From NCBI RefSeq assembly GCF_014205165.1, contig NZ_JACHMZ010000001.1, positions 868,001-932,000 of the forward strand: DNA of 64,000 nt, in the 5' to 3' direction. The translations under genes and the position numbers were made by a program. This DNA comes from Micromonospora carbonacea. GTDB lineage: Bacteria; Actinomycetota; Actinomycetes; Mycobacteriales; Micromonosporaceae. Positions 46,376 through 55,536 of this stretch are shown here, piece by piece; the stretch's first letter is position 1, and each line of letters starts with the position of its first letter. The notes below the pieces were generated by a model that was given only the letters and a program-made list of their open reading frames with translations, was not told the origin of the DNA and did not search any database.

Positions 46376-48355
46376 TCAGGAGGCGGCCAGGGCGCGCAGG
46401 AAGCGCTCGGCGATCGGGACCGCGCTCGACCCGCTCGACCCGCCCCGCTCCACGAACACCGCGAACGCGACGTCGCCCTGCCAGCCGACGAACCAGGCGT
46501 GGGTGTGCGCCGGGTCGTCGTCGTATTCGGCGGTGCCGGTCTTGCCGTGCACGGGGCCGCCGGGAGCGTCCTTGAGGGCGGTGGCGGTGCCGGCGGTGAC
46601 CACCTCGCGCATCATCGTGCGCAGCGGCTCGACCGACTCCGGCTTGAGCTGCGGCCCGGCGGGCGCGGCCTTGGCCGGGGCCGGGTCGACGACCAGCTTC
46701 GGCTGCTCCCAGCGGCCCCGGGCGACGGCGGCGGTGGCGGCGGCCATGGCCAGCGGGCTGACCAGGGTGGTGCCCTGCCCGAACGCGGCGGCGGCCTGCT
46801 CGGCCGGTGAGCCGCCGGCGGAGACCTTGCCGGTGAACGCGTCCAGGCCGAGGTCCCACTCGGTCTCCAGGCCCAGTGCCCGGCCGGTCGCGGCGAGGCC
46901 GTCGGGCCCGAGCTTCGGGGCGAGCGCGGCGAACGCCGTGTTGCAGGACTTCGCGAAGTCGGTGCGGAACGGCACCGTGCCGAGGGCGAAGTTGTCGGAG
47001 TTCTTGAACGAGCGACCGTCCACCGTGAACGTCTTCGGGCAGGCGGCCGGGCCGTCCAGGGTGACCGCCCCCCGGTCGAGCAGGCCGAGGGCGCTGACCA
47101 TCTTGAACGTCGAGCCGGGCGGCACCTGGGCGGTGAACGCGAGGTTCTCGCCGGCGGCCCCGGGGCCGTTCGCCGCGGCCAGCACCGCACCGTCGCCGAC
47201 CCGCACCGCCACCAGCGCGGCCCGGCGCTTCTCGCCGCGCAGGGCCGCGTCGGCGGCGTTCTGGGTGGCCACGTCGAGGGTGGTCCGCACCGGCTGGCCG
47301 GGCTTCGGCTCCTGCCGGAACAGCTCCGTGCCGGTCGGCGCGACGGTGCCGTCCGGCCCGGCCCGCTCGCTGATCACGGTGAGCCCCGGGGCGCCGCGCA
47401 GCCGCTCGTCGTGCCGACCCTGGAGGCCGCCGTGGCCGACGAGGTCGCCCTGCCGGTAGCGGTCGGGGTGGGCGGCCAGGTCGTCGGCCTGGGCCTGGTC
47501 GACCGAGCCGAGCAGCGCGCGGGCGAACTCGCGGGTCGGGGCCAGGTCGAGCTTCTCGGCCCGGAACTTGGTGCCGGGCAGGTCGTAGATGCGGGACCGG
47601 ATCTGCCGGTACGCCTCTTCGCGCAGCGTCACCACCTCGACGAACGCGCCCGGGTCGGCGTCGGCGAGCCGCTTGGGCAGGTCGGCGAGGTCGACCGGCG
47701 GGGTGATGGCCGGCCGGACCGCCCGGAACGCGGCGTCGAGCTGCCGCGACACCGACTTCACGTCGGTCACCTCGCTCGGTTGCAGCCCGACGCGGACCAC
47801 GGGCCGGGGCGTGACGATCGGCTCGCCCGCGCCGTCGAGCACCCCGGCCCGGGGCGCGGCGTCGCGGCGCACCGCGATCCGGTCGCCGTCGGTGAGCTGC
47901 TCGTGCACTATCTGGGGCTCCCAGATGACCCGCCACTGCCCGTCGCCGCCGGTGGTGAGCCGCACCTGCCGGTCGTATTCCCAGGGGGTGCCCCCGGGCA
48001 GGGACCAGGCCACCCGGATCCCGGCGGTGGCGGTGTTGGCGTCGACCTTCGGGTCGCCGGTGCGCCGCAGGGCCGGCGGGGTGTCGGCCAGCTCGCCGGA
48101 GAGCTCGCGGAGCTGGCGCGTCACGTCGGCGGCGGGGACCTTCAGCCCGGCCGGGGTCACGAAGCCGACGGCCTGGAGGTCGCCCTTGCCCCAACCGGAC
48201 AGGAAGGCGTCGACGGTCGGTCCGGGGCCGTCGTCGGACGAGCAGCCGACCAACGCGCCGGCGGCCAGCACGGTGGCCGCGACCGCGGCGAGCGACCGCC
48301 GGGCGCGGCTGCGGGTGCCGGCGCTGCCGCGGCGGATCGGGCGCGTCAGGTGCAT
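46376..48355 (-). CDS. Penicillin-binding lipoprotein (class B, MecA-like N-terminal domain)
   Basis: 659 residues. The signal peptide ends in a lipobox LAAGALVGCSS with lipid-carrying Cys38. An NTF2-like domain follows (FLSGWGKGDLQAVGFVT), then a dimerisation region, and the transpeptidase domain with STFK (Ser415-Lys418), SCN at about 470-472 and KTG at 605-607. It resembles Rv2864c-type and PBP2a-type enzymes, which cross-link peptidoglycan and can have low beta-lactam affinity. AGGAGGGA precedes the ATG. It is divergent from gdh. Confidence 0.9.
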   Translation of the reverse strand: MHLTRPIRRGSAGTRSRARRSLAAVAATVLAAGALVGCSSDDGPGPTVDAFLSGWGKGDLQAVGFVTPAGLKVPAADVTRQLRELSGELADTPPALRRTGDPKVDANTATAGIRVAWSLPGGTPWEYDRQVRLTTGGDGQWRVIWEPQIVHEQLTDGDRIAVRRDAAPRAGVLDGAGEPIVTPRPVVRVGLQPSEVTDVKSVSRQLDAAFRAVRPAITPPVDLADLPKRLADADPGAFVEVVTLREEAYRQIRSRIYDLPGTKFRAEKLDLAPTREFARALLGSVDQAQADDLAAHPDRYRQGDLVGHGGLQGRHDERLRGAPGLTVISERAGPDGTVAPTGTELFRQEPKPGQPVRTTLDVATQNAADAALRGEKRRAALVAVRVGDGAVLAAANGPGAAGENLAFTAQVPPGSTFKMVSALGLLDRGAVTLDGPAACPKTFTVDGRSFKNSDNFALGTVPFRTDFAKSCNTAFAALAPKLGPDGLAATGRALGLETEWDLGLDAFTGKVSAGGSPAEQAAAAFGQGTTLVSPLAMAAATAAVARGRWEQPKLVVDPAPAKAAPAGPQLKPESVEPLRTMMREVVTAGTATALKDAPGGPVHGKTGTAEYDDDPAHTHAWFVGWQGDVAFAVFVERGGSSGSSAVPIAERFLRALAAS

Positions 48356-48555
48356 GCGGGCGGTCCCTCCTGATCTCCGACTGCCCGTCACGGTAGTACG
48401 ACCGCTCCCCGCGCACCGCCCCGCCGGGCGCGCCACGTGCGGGAAGACCTGTTCCGGGCAGGTGCATGAACATCCCGCGCGGGGTAATCCCCAGCCGGCC
48501 TACCAGGGATCTGCAACGGGTGAAAGGACGGAGTCCCGAACCGTACGTTCCGGCC

Positions 48556-48629
48556 AAGGTCGACCGAAGCACTCATCGGTAGGGCCTACCAAGGTCAACC
48601 GAAGCGCGCTCTTCGGGAGGGCCTAGGCT
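48556..48629 (+). promoter_or_regulatory. Tandem direct repeats and promoter upstream of NAD-GDH
   Basis: Two imperfect copies beginning AAGGTCGACCGAAGC and AAGGTCAACCGAAGC (48556 and 48591, period 35 bp) both end AGGGCCTA. TAGGCT (48624-48629) at the end of the second copy can be the -10. GGTAGG-g-CCTACC between the copies is a perfect palindrome. The rest of the 322-bp divergent region with the PBP gene shows nothing more that I recognise. Confidence 0.5.
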
Positions 48630-48677
48630 GGGCGGCAGAGTGACCCACAACGCGGTGGGTCGAGGGGAGTGGCACCG

Positions 48678-51600
48678 ATGGACCGGCGTCCGGCGATCAA
48701 ACCGGGACCCGACCTCCGGCAGGATGACACCGGCCGGGACGACAGTTTCGATTCGGCAACCGACGGGGACGGCTTCGGCCGACTCGACACAGGCGCGACC
48801 GGGATGACCGGTTCGAGCATCGACACCCTCTACGACCTCGGGCTGCCCGCGGAGGCGCTGGCCGACGACGTCGAGGATGCCGAGCTCGACGAGCCGGTCC
48901 CGAACGCCGAACGCCTGGTCGCCCAGGCCGTCGCGCTGGCCGGGGACGACCACGACGCGGCGACACTGGTCAGCCGCTTCTGGCGGTTCGCCCCGGACGA
49001 GGAGCTGATCGGGTTCACCGCCGAGGAGATGCTCGACGCGGCCCGCGCCCACCGGGACCTCGCCCACCAGCGGGTGCCGGGCGAGCTGAAGCTGCGCATC
49101 CACGAGCCGGACGCCGACCAGCACCACACGGTGATCGAGATCGTCACCGACGACATGCCGTTCCTGGTCGACTCGGTGACCGCGCTGCTCAACGCCCACC
49201 ACCTCGACGTGCACCTGCTGGTGCACCCGCTGGTCGTGGTGCGCCGCGAGCCGCTGGGCCGCCTCGTCGAGGTCGCCGCCGACGTGGAGCCCGACGACTC
49301 CATCGACGGGGACCTCGTCGAGAGCTGGATGCGGATCGAGGTCGACCCGGTCCGCGACGCCGCCGAGCGGGAGAAGCTGCGCCGCGAGTTGCAGCGGGTG
49401 CTCACCGACGTGCGGGAGGCCGTGGAGGACTGGCCGCGGATGCGCCAGCGCGCCCTGGCCCTGGCCGACGAGCTGGCCACCGCGCGCACCTCGGACAGCC
49501 GCCCGCCGGTGCCGGAGAAGGACATCACCGACTCGGTGGAGCTGCTGCGCTGGCTCGCCCACGACCACTTCACCTTCCTCGGCTACCGGGAGTACCGGCT
49601 GGTCGACGCCCCCGACGGCGAGGGGCCGGCGCTGGAGGCGGTGCTCGGCACGGGCCTGGGCATCCTGCGGTCGGACTCCCCGGAGGCGCGGGCGCTGTCG
49701 TCGATGACGCCCGAGGCGCACGAGAAGGTGACCGAGAAGCGCCTGCTGATCATCACGAAGGCGAACTCCCGGGCCACCGTGCACCGGTCGGCGTACCTCG
49801 ACTACATCGGCTTCAAGGTCTTCGACGACGCCGGTCAGGTGGTCGGCGAGCGGCGGTTCCTCGGCCTGTTCTCCACGGCGGCGTACCGCACGAGCGTGCG
49901 GGAGCTGCCGGTGGTGCGCCGGAAGGTGGCCGAGGTGCTGGACCGCTCCGGCCTGAGCCAGCGCAGCCATTCCGGCAAGGACCTGCTCCAGATCCTGGAG
50001 ACCTACCCGCGCGACGAGCTGTTCCAGATCAAGACCGAGGACCTCTACCACGCGGTGATCGGCGTGCTGCGGATGGCGGGCCGCCGCCAGCTGCGGGTGT
50101 TCCTGCGCCGCGACGCGTACGGGCGGTTCATCTCCTGCCTGATCTACCTGCCCCGGGACCGGTTCACTACGCAGAACCGGCTGCGCATGCAGGACATCCT
50201 GCTGCGGGAGCTGAACGGCGTCGGGGTGGACTACACCACCCGAGTCACCGAGTCGATGCTGGCCCGGGTGCACTTCATCGTGCGGACGGACCCGACCCGC
50301 CCGCCGGGTGACATCGACGCGGACCTGCTCGCCGAGGAGCTGGCCGACGCGACCCGGCTGTGGGACGACGACTACCGCCTGGTGCTGGAGCGCAAACTCG
50401 GCGACGAGCAGGCCAAGCACCTGTTCAGCCGGTACGCCGACGCGTTCCCGGAGGGCTACAAGGACGGGCACACGCCGTACGAGGCGATGAAGGACCTGGC
50501 GAAGCTGGAGCTGCTGGAGGAGCCCGGCCAGCTGGAGATGCACCTGTTCCGCAAGCAGCTCGCGCCGCGCGCGGGCGTCGCCCGGGACGCCGACGTCGAC
50601 GAGACGATGGACGTGCGGTTCAAGGTCTACCGCTACGGCGAGCCGATGATGCTCTCGGCGGTGCTGCCGGTGCTGCACTCGCTCGGCGTGAAGGTGGTCG
50701 ACGAGCACCCGTACGAGGTGGAGCGGGTCGACGGGCGGATCTGGCTGTACGACTTCGGGCTGCGGCTGCCCGAGGGTCACCAGGAGCTGGCCGAGGTGCG
50801 CCCGCACGTGGAGAACGCCTTCGCGGCGGCGTGGCGGGGCGAGGCCGAGGTGGACGGCTTCAACGAGCTGGTGCTGCGCGGCGGGCTCACCTGGCGGCAG
50901 GTGGTGGTGCTGCGGGCGTACGCGAAGTACCTGCGGCAGACCGGGACGGTCTTCTCGCAGGACTACATGGAGCAGACGTTCATCGCGTACCCGAGGATCG
51001 CCGCGCTGCTGGTGGAGCTGTTCGAGGTGCGGTTCGCCCCCGGCGAGGCGAGCGTCGAGCAGCGCCGCGAGCGCGGCGGCGAGCTGGTGGCGGCGGTCAA
51101 GGCGGCGCTGGACGACGTGGCCAGCCTCGACCAGGACCGCATCCTGCGCTCCTACCTCACCCTGATCCAGGCCACCCTGCGCACCAGCTTCTACGCCAAG
51201 CCGGTCGGCGGCCGGCCGAAGCCGTACGTGGCGTTCAAGCTGGACCCGCAGGCCATCCCGGACCTGCCGGCCCCGCGCCCCCGGTTCGAGATCTTCGTCT
51301 ACTCGCCCCGGTTCGAGGGCGTGCACCTGCGCTACGGGCCGGTGGCCCGGGGCGGGCTGCGCTGGTCCGACCGGCGGGAGGACTTCCGCACGGAGGTGCT
51401 CGGCCTGGTCAAGGCGCAGATGGTGAAGAACGCTGTGATCGTGCCGGTGGGCGCGAAGGGCGGCTTCGTGCTCAAGCAGAAGCCGGGGGACCGGGACGAG
51501 GCGGTCGCCTGCTACCAGGAGTTCGTCGGCGCGATGCTCGACGTCACCGACAACATCGTCGCCGGTGAGATCGTGCCGCCAGAGGACGTGGTCCGGCACG

Positions 51601-53732
51601 ACGCGGACGACCCGTACCTGGTGGTGGCGGCGGACAAGGGCACCGCCACGTTCTCCGACATCGCCAACGAGATCTCGGCGGGGCACCAGTTCTGGCTGGG
51701 CGACGCGTTCGCCTCGGGCGGCTCCGCCGGGTACGACCACAAGAAGATGGGCATCACCGCCCGGGGCGCCTGGGAGTCGGTGAAGCGGCACTTCCGGGAG
51801 CTGGGGCACGACACCCAGACCCGGGACTTCACGGTGGTCGGCGTCGGCGACATGTCGGGCGACGTGTTCGGCAACGGGATGCTGCTCAGCGAGCACATCC
51901 GGCTGGTGGCCGCGTTCGACCACCGGCACATCTTCCTCGACCCGGACCCGGACGCCGCCACCTCGTACGCCGAGCGGAAGCGGCTGTTCGACCTGCCCCG
52001 GTCGTCGTGGGAGGACTACGACGAGAAGCTGATCTCCGCCGGCGGCGGGGTGTACCCGCGCGCCGCGAAGTCGGTGCCGGTGTCGCCGCAGGTCCGCGCG
52101 GTGCTCGGGCTGGACGACGACGTCGACCAGCTCTCGCCGCAGGAGCTGATGAAGGCGATCCTGACGGCCCCGGTGGACCTGTTCTGGAACGGCGGCATCG
52201 GCACCTACGTCAAGGGGTCGGCGGAGACCAACGCGCAGGTGGGCGACAAGTCCAACGACGCGATCCGGGTCGACGGCCGCAGCCTGCGCTGCCGGGTGGT
52301 CGGTGAGGGCGGCAACCTGGGCTGCACCCAGCTCGGCCGGATCGAGTACGCCCTCGCGGGCGGGCGGATCTACACCGACTTCATCGACAACGCGGCCGGG
52401 GTGGACTGCTCCGACCACGAGGTGAACATCAAGATCCTGCTCAACACGGCGGTCGCCGACGGGGAACTGACCGTGCCGGAGCGCGACGAGCTGCTGTCCG
52501 GGATGACCGACGAGGTCGCCGAGCTGGTGCTGCGCGACAACTACGACCAGGCCCGCGCGATCAACAACTCGCAGGCGCAGGCCGCCTCGCTGCTCCCGGT
52601 GCACCGGCGGATGATCAACGAGCTGGAGCGCTCGGGCGCGCTGAACCGGGCGCTGGAGGCGCTGCCGCCGGACGAGGAGCTGGCGGCCCGCACCGAGACC
52701 GGGCTGACCGCGCCGGAGTTCGCGGTGCTGCTCGCGTACACGAAGATCGTGCTGGAGCGGGAGATCCTGGCCGAGGGTCTCGCGGACGAGGAGTGGACGA
52801 CCGACGTCCTGGTCAACTACTTCCCGACGCCCATGCGCGAGCGGTTCGCCGACCGGATGGGTCAGCACCGGCTGCGCCGCGACATCGTCACCACCGTGCT
52901 GGTGAACGAGGCGATCAACCGGGGCGGCATCACGTTCGTCTTCCGGGTGGTCGAGGAGACGGCGGCGTCGGCGGCGGACGTGATCCGGGCGTACGTGGTG
53001 GTCCGCGAGGTGTTCGGGCTGCGCGAGCTGTGGGACGCCGTCGAGGCGCTGGACAACAAGGTCGACCCGGAGTTGCAGACGGCGGTCTACCTGGACACCC
53101 GGCGGCTGCTCGACCGGGCGGTGCGCTGGCTGGTGACCAACCGGCGCTCGCCGCTGGACGTGCCGGCGGAGATCGCCCGGCTGCGCGACGGGGTGGCCCG
53201 GCTGCTGCCCGGCCTGGAGAACCTCTTCTACGGCAGCGAGCGGGAGGCCATCGCCGCCCACATCGACGCGATGACCTCGCGGGGGCTGCCGCGCGGGCTG
53301 GCCGAGCAGGCGACAAGGCTGATGTACAGCTTCGGCCTGCTGGACGTGGTGGAGACGACGGCGACGAGCGGGCGGGACGTCGGCGAGGTGGCCTCGGTCT
53401 ACTTCGTGCTCTCCGACCGGTTCCGGGTCGACTCGCTGCTGTCGAAGATCTCCCTACTGCCCCGGGCGGACCGCTGGCAGACCCTGGCCCGGATGGCGCT
53501 GCGCTACGACCTGTACGCCGCGCTGGCCGCGCTCACCGCGGAGGTGCTCGGCTCCACGCCGGACTCGCTGCCGCCGCTGGAGCGGGTGGAGCAGTGGGAG
53601 CAGGCCAACGCGACGTCGATCCACCGGGCCCGGCGGGCGATGGGGGAGTTCGACGAGTCGCGGGCGGACCTCGCCGCGCTGTCGGTGCTGCTGCGCCAGA
53701 TCCGCACGCTGGTGCGCACCTCGGCGGCCTGA
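48678..53732 (+). CDS. NAD-specific glutamate dehydrogenase (large, L_180 type)
   Basis: 1684 residues, one of the longest actinobacterial enzymes. The N-terminal half carries ACT-like regulatory parts; the catalytic domain lies at about residues 830-1250, with LRWSDRREDFRTEVLGLVKAQ and the lysines around MVKNAVIVPVGAKGGF (Lys917, Lys927), then GVGDMSGDVFGNG for NAD binding. It oxidises glutamate to 2-oxoglutarate, feeding carbon catabolism; the M. tuberculosis homologue Rv2476c is controlled by the FHA protein GarA. The ATG at 48678 is preferred over the GTG at 48669 because AGGGGAG is 8 nt upstream. A 19-bp hairpin follows. Confidence 0.93.
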   Translation: MDRRPAIKPGPDLRQDDTGRDDSFDSATDGDGFGRLDTGATGMTGSSIDTLYDLGLPAEALADDVEDAELDEPVPNAERLVAQAVALAGDDHDAATLVSRFWRFAPDEELIGFTAEEMLDAARAHRDLAHQRVPGELKLRIHEPDADQHHTVIEIVTDDMPFLVDSVTALLNAHHLDVHLLVHPLVVVRREPLGRLVEVAADVEPDDSIDGDLVESWMRIEVDPVRDAAEREKLRRELQRVLTDVREAVEDWPRMRQRALALADELATARTSDSRPPVPEKDITDSVELLRWLAHDHFTFLGYREYRLVDAPDGEGPALEAVLGTGLGILRSDSPEARALSSMTPEAHEKVTEKRLLIITKANSRATVHRSAYLDYIGFKVFDDAGQVVGERRFLGLFSTAAYRTSVRELPVVRRKVAEVLDRSGLSQRSHSGKDLLQILETYPRDELFQIKTEDLYHAVIGVLRMAGRRQLRVFLRRDAYGRFISCLIYLPRDRFTTQNRLRMQDILLRELNGVGVDYTTRVTESMLARVHFIVRTDPTRPPGDIDADLLAEELADATRLWDDDYRLVLERKLGDEQAKHLFSRYADAFPEGYKDGHTPYEAMKDLAKLELLEEPGQLEMHLFRKQLAPRAGVARDADVDETMDVRFKVYRYGEPMMLSAVLPVLHSLGVKVVDEHPYEVERVDGRIWLYDFGLRLPEGHQELAEVRPHVENAFAAAWRGEAEVDGFNELVLRGGLTWRQVVVLRAYAKYLRQTGTVFSQDYMEQTFIAYPRIAALLVELFEVRFAPGEASVEQRRERGGELVAAVKAALDDVASLDQDRILRSYLTLIQATLRTSFYAKPVGGRPKPYVAFKLDPQAIPDLPAPRPRFEIFVYSPRFEGVHLRYGPVARGGLRWSDRREDFRTEVLGLVKAQMVKNAVIVPVGAKGGFVLKQKPGDRDEAVACYQEFVGAMLDVTDNIVAGEIVPPEDVVRHDADDPYLVVAADKGTATFSDIANEISAGHQFWLGDAFASGGSAGYDHKKMGITARGAWESVKRHFRELGHDTQTRDFTVVGVGDMSGDVFGNGMLLSEHIRLVAAFDHRHIFLDPDPDAATSYAERKRLFDLPRSSWEDYDEKLISAGGGVYPRAAKSVPVSPQVRAVLGLDDDVDQLSPQELMKAILTAPVDLFWNGGIGTYVKGSAETNAQVGDKSNDAIRVDGRSLRCRVVGEGGNLGCTQLGRIEYALAGGRIYTDFIDNAAGVDCSDHEVNIKILLNTAVADGELTVPERDELLSGMTDEVAELVLRDNYDQARAINNSQAQAASLLPVHRRMINELERSGALNRALEALPPDEELAARTETGLTAPEFAVLLAYTKIVLEREILAEGLADEEWTTDVLVNYFPTPMRERFADRMGQHRLRRDIVTTVLVNEAINRGGITFVFRVVEETAASAADVIRAYVVVREVFGLRELWDAVEALDNKVDPELQTAVYLDTRRLLDRAVRWLVTNRRSPLDVPAEIARLRDGVARLLPGLENLFYGSEREAIAAHIDAMTSRGLPRGLAEQATRLMYSFGLLDVVETTATSGRDVGEVASVYFVLSDRFRVDSLLSKISLLPRADRWQTLARMALRYDLYAALAALTAEVLGSTPDSLPPLERVEQWEQANATSIHRARRAMGEFDESRADLAALSVLLRQIRTLVRTSAA

Positions 53733-53745
53733 CGCCGGACGCGGT

Positions 53746-53787
53746 GCGGGGCGCGGCCGGTCGGATGCCCGACCGGCCGCGCCCCGC
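53746..53787. terminator. 19-bp perfect hairpin between gdh and sortase genes
   Basis: A 19-bp perfect GC-rich stem with the loop ATGC. It can terminate the two convergent genes. Confidence 0.9.
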
Positions 53788-53804
53788 CTGCCCGCTCCGG
53801 CCGG

Positions 53805-54548
53805 TCAGCCGGTCATCGTGGCGAACACGATGACGTTGTCCACGTAGCTGCCCGCCGCCTGGTCGAACTGGCCGCCGCAGGTGACGACCCGCAGGCCGGC
53901 CCGGTCGTTCGGTCCGTAGACCAGCTCGGTGGGGAAAGCGGCCTTCGGGTACGCCCGCACCTCGTCGACGGTGAAGGTGACGCGGCTGCCGTCGTCCCGG
54001 GCCACCTCGACGGTGTCGCCGGGCTGGAGCGCGCCGAGGGAGTAGAACACGGCGGGGCCGCCGACCTTCGCCGAGTCGACGTGGCCCACGACGACGGCGT
54101 TGCCGATCTCGCCGGGGCTCGCGCCCGGGGAGTACCACCCGGCGCTCAACGCCTGCTCCAGCGGGGGGACCTGGACGGTGCCGTCCGGGTTGGTGCCGAG
54201 CGTCATGATCGGGGCGTCGACGCCGATGCGGGGGATCCTGATGGTGGTCGGGGTGGCCCGGGCCAGGCCGGTCGCCGACCGCTCCCCGTCCGCCGCCCCC
54301 GGGCCGGCGTCGAGGGGCCCCTGACCGGCGACGTTCCCGCCGTCGTCCGTGGTCCCGCCGACGCGGTCGGGACCGGCCTGGGTGACCGGCTGGGGCGGGC
54401 GGGGGGTGGGCGCGGCGCGCATGGAGGCGCCGACCATCCCGGCGCCCACCATGGCGAGCAGGACGACGACGGCCGCGCCGGCGGCGCGCCACGGTGTCCC
54501 GTGACGGCCGCCGGCCGGTGTCGCCGTCACGTCAGGCGAGGGACCCAT
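53805..54548 (-). CDS. Class F sortase
   Basis: 247 residues: an N-terminal membrane helix (about 22-42), a Pro/Gly/Asp-rich spacer, then a sortase domain with His156 in VVVGHVDSA and Cys224 in RVVTCGGQFD. It would cleave a sorting signal at the outer membrane face and attach the protein to the wall. The position where many class F enzymes carry the catalytic Arg reads SYVDNV, so the Arg should be checked. The ATG at 54548 overlaps the end of the upstream LATTG-protein gene by 17 bp; a GTG at 54530 just after that stop (TGACGTG) is an equally likely start. It is the probable processing enzyme of the protein encoded upstream. Confidence 0.87.
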   Translation of the reverse strand: MGPSPDVTATPAGGRHGTPWRAAGAAVVVLLAMVGAGMVGASMRAAPTPRPPQPVTQAGPDRVGGTTDDGGNVAGQGPLDAGPGAADGERSATGLARATPTTIRIPRIGVDAPIMTLGTNPDGTVQVPPLEQALSAGWYSPGASPGEIGNAVVVGHVDSAKVGGPAVFYSLGALQPGDTVEVARDDGSRVTFTVDEVRAYPKAAFPTELVYGPNDRAGLRVVTCGGQFDQAAGSYVDNVIVFATMTG

Positions 54549-55536
54549 TGGCCCGACGCCGCCGCATCAGCACGAGGCCGCCGAGCGCCGCGGCGCCCAG
54601 CATGCTCGCCCCGGTGGTGGCGAGCCCACGGTCGGTGCCGCCGGCCGCGCCGCCGTCACCGCCCTCGACGTGGCCGCGCGGGAGCACGACCAGCTCGCCC
54701 TCGCCGCAGGAGCCCTTCAGCTCGTAGCGGCCCGGAGCGGCGTCCTCGGCGACCTCCGCCTCGCCGTAGTAGACGAAGTCCTTCTTGTGCTCCCAGGACT
54801 TCTCCTCGCCGTAGCCGGAGTCCTCGCCGTAGCCCTTGTCTCCGCCGTAGCTGGAGTCCTCGCCGTAGCTCTTGTCCTCGCCGTAGCTGGAGTCCTCGCC
54901 GTAGCTCTTGTCCTCGCCGTGGCTGGAGTCCTTGCCGTAGCTCTTGTCCTCGCCGTGGCTGGAGTCCTTGCCGTAGTTCTTGTCCTCGCCGTGGCCGGAG
55001 TCCTCGCTCGACCAGTCCTTCTCGGCCTTCTTCTCGGACTTGTCCCCGTAGCCCTTCTCGGCCTCCTGGTCGTGCTCGTAGCCGCTCCACTCGCCGGAGT
55101 CGTCGGCGGCGCCGCCGCCCTTGCCGCCCTTGGTCTTTTCGTCCTCCTTGGCCTTGGACTTCTCGTCCTCCTTGGCCTTCTCGTCTTCCTTGGCCCCGCC
55201 GTGCTCCTCGCCGGCCTTCTCGTCGCCGGCCTTCTCCTCGGCCCAGGCGCCCTCTTCCTCGCCCTGGTACCCGCGGTCCTCGTCCGCCGGGTGCAGCTTG
55301 ACCTTGCCGGTCACCTCGGACCAGACGGCGGCGTGCTCCTGGGCCTCCGGGCAGATCTCCAGGATCTTGACCTTCTCGCCGGGCTTGACGACGTGCGGCT
55401 TGGCGTAGACCTTGCCGTCGCGGGTCTCGCCGTCGTAGTGGCCGTCCGCGAACGCGATCCCCGGCGTGAACACCAGCAGGGACGCGCCGCCGAGCGCGGC
55501 TCCCGCAACGACCTTCCCGAGCATCTTGTTTGCCAT
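54532..55536 (-). CDS. Sortase-anchored, repeat-rich surface protein
   Basis: 334 residues. A signal peptide (MLGKVVAGAALGGASLLVFTPGIAFA) is followed by a small domain with HVVKPGEKVKILEICP, a Lys/Glu-rich stretch, a repeat block of about 65 residues made of SS(Y/H)GEDKSYG(E/K)D units, then VYYGEAEVAEDAAPGRYELKGSCGEGELVVLP. It ends with the sorting signal LATTG, a hydrophobic stretch (AAALGGLVLM) and RRRR. The adjacent sortase is its probable partner. The ATG at 55536 gives the signal peptide directly. The role is unknown; the charged Tyr/Gly/Asp/Lys repeats suggest a flexible wall-surface protein. Confidence 0.82.
   Translation of the reverse strand: MANKMLGKVVAGAALGGASLLVFTPGIAFADGHYDGETRDGKVYAKPHVVKPGEKVKILEICPEAQEHAAVWSEVTGKVKLHPADEDRGYQGEEEGAWAEEKAGDEKAGEEHGGAKEDEKAKEDEKSKAKEDEKTKGGKGGGAADDSGEWSGYEHDQEAEKGYGDKSEKKAEKDWSSEDSGHGEDKNYGKDSSHGEDKSYGKDSSHGEDKSYGEDSSYGEDKSYGEDSSYGGDKGYGEDSGYGEEKSWEHKKDFVYYGEAEVAEDAAPGRYELKGSCGEGELVVLPRGHVEGGDGGAAGGTDRGLATTGASMLGAAALGGLVLMRRRRANGSLA
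54812..55007 (-). repeat. 36-bp tandem repeats inside the surface-protein gene
   Basis: Five or more imperfect copies of a unit of about 36 bp (CTGGAGTCCTCGCCGTAG plus CTCTTGTCCTCGCCGTAG on the plus strand) encode the SSYGEDKSYGED repeats. Copy number is likely to vary between strains. Confidence 0.85.

Noticed and set aside
48573..53261. A 1562-codon open frame antisense to the glutamate dehydrogenase gene
   Set aside because: It is the mirror of the high-GC codon pattern in gdh. Its translation is Val/Arg/Gln/His-rich low-complexity with no domain, and the sense gene is unmistakable.
54812..55007. Possible CRISPR-like array
   Set aside because: The repeats are directly adjacent 36-bp coding units in frame with the surface protein, with no unique spacers between them.
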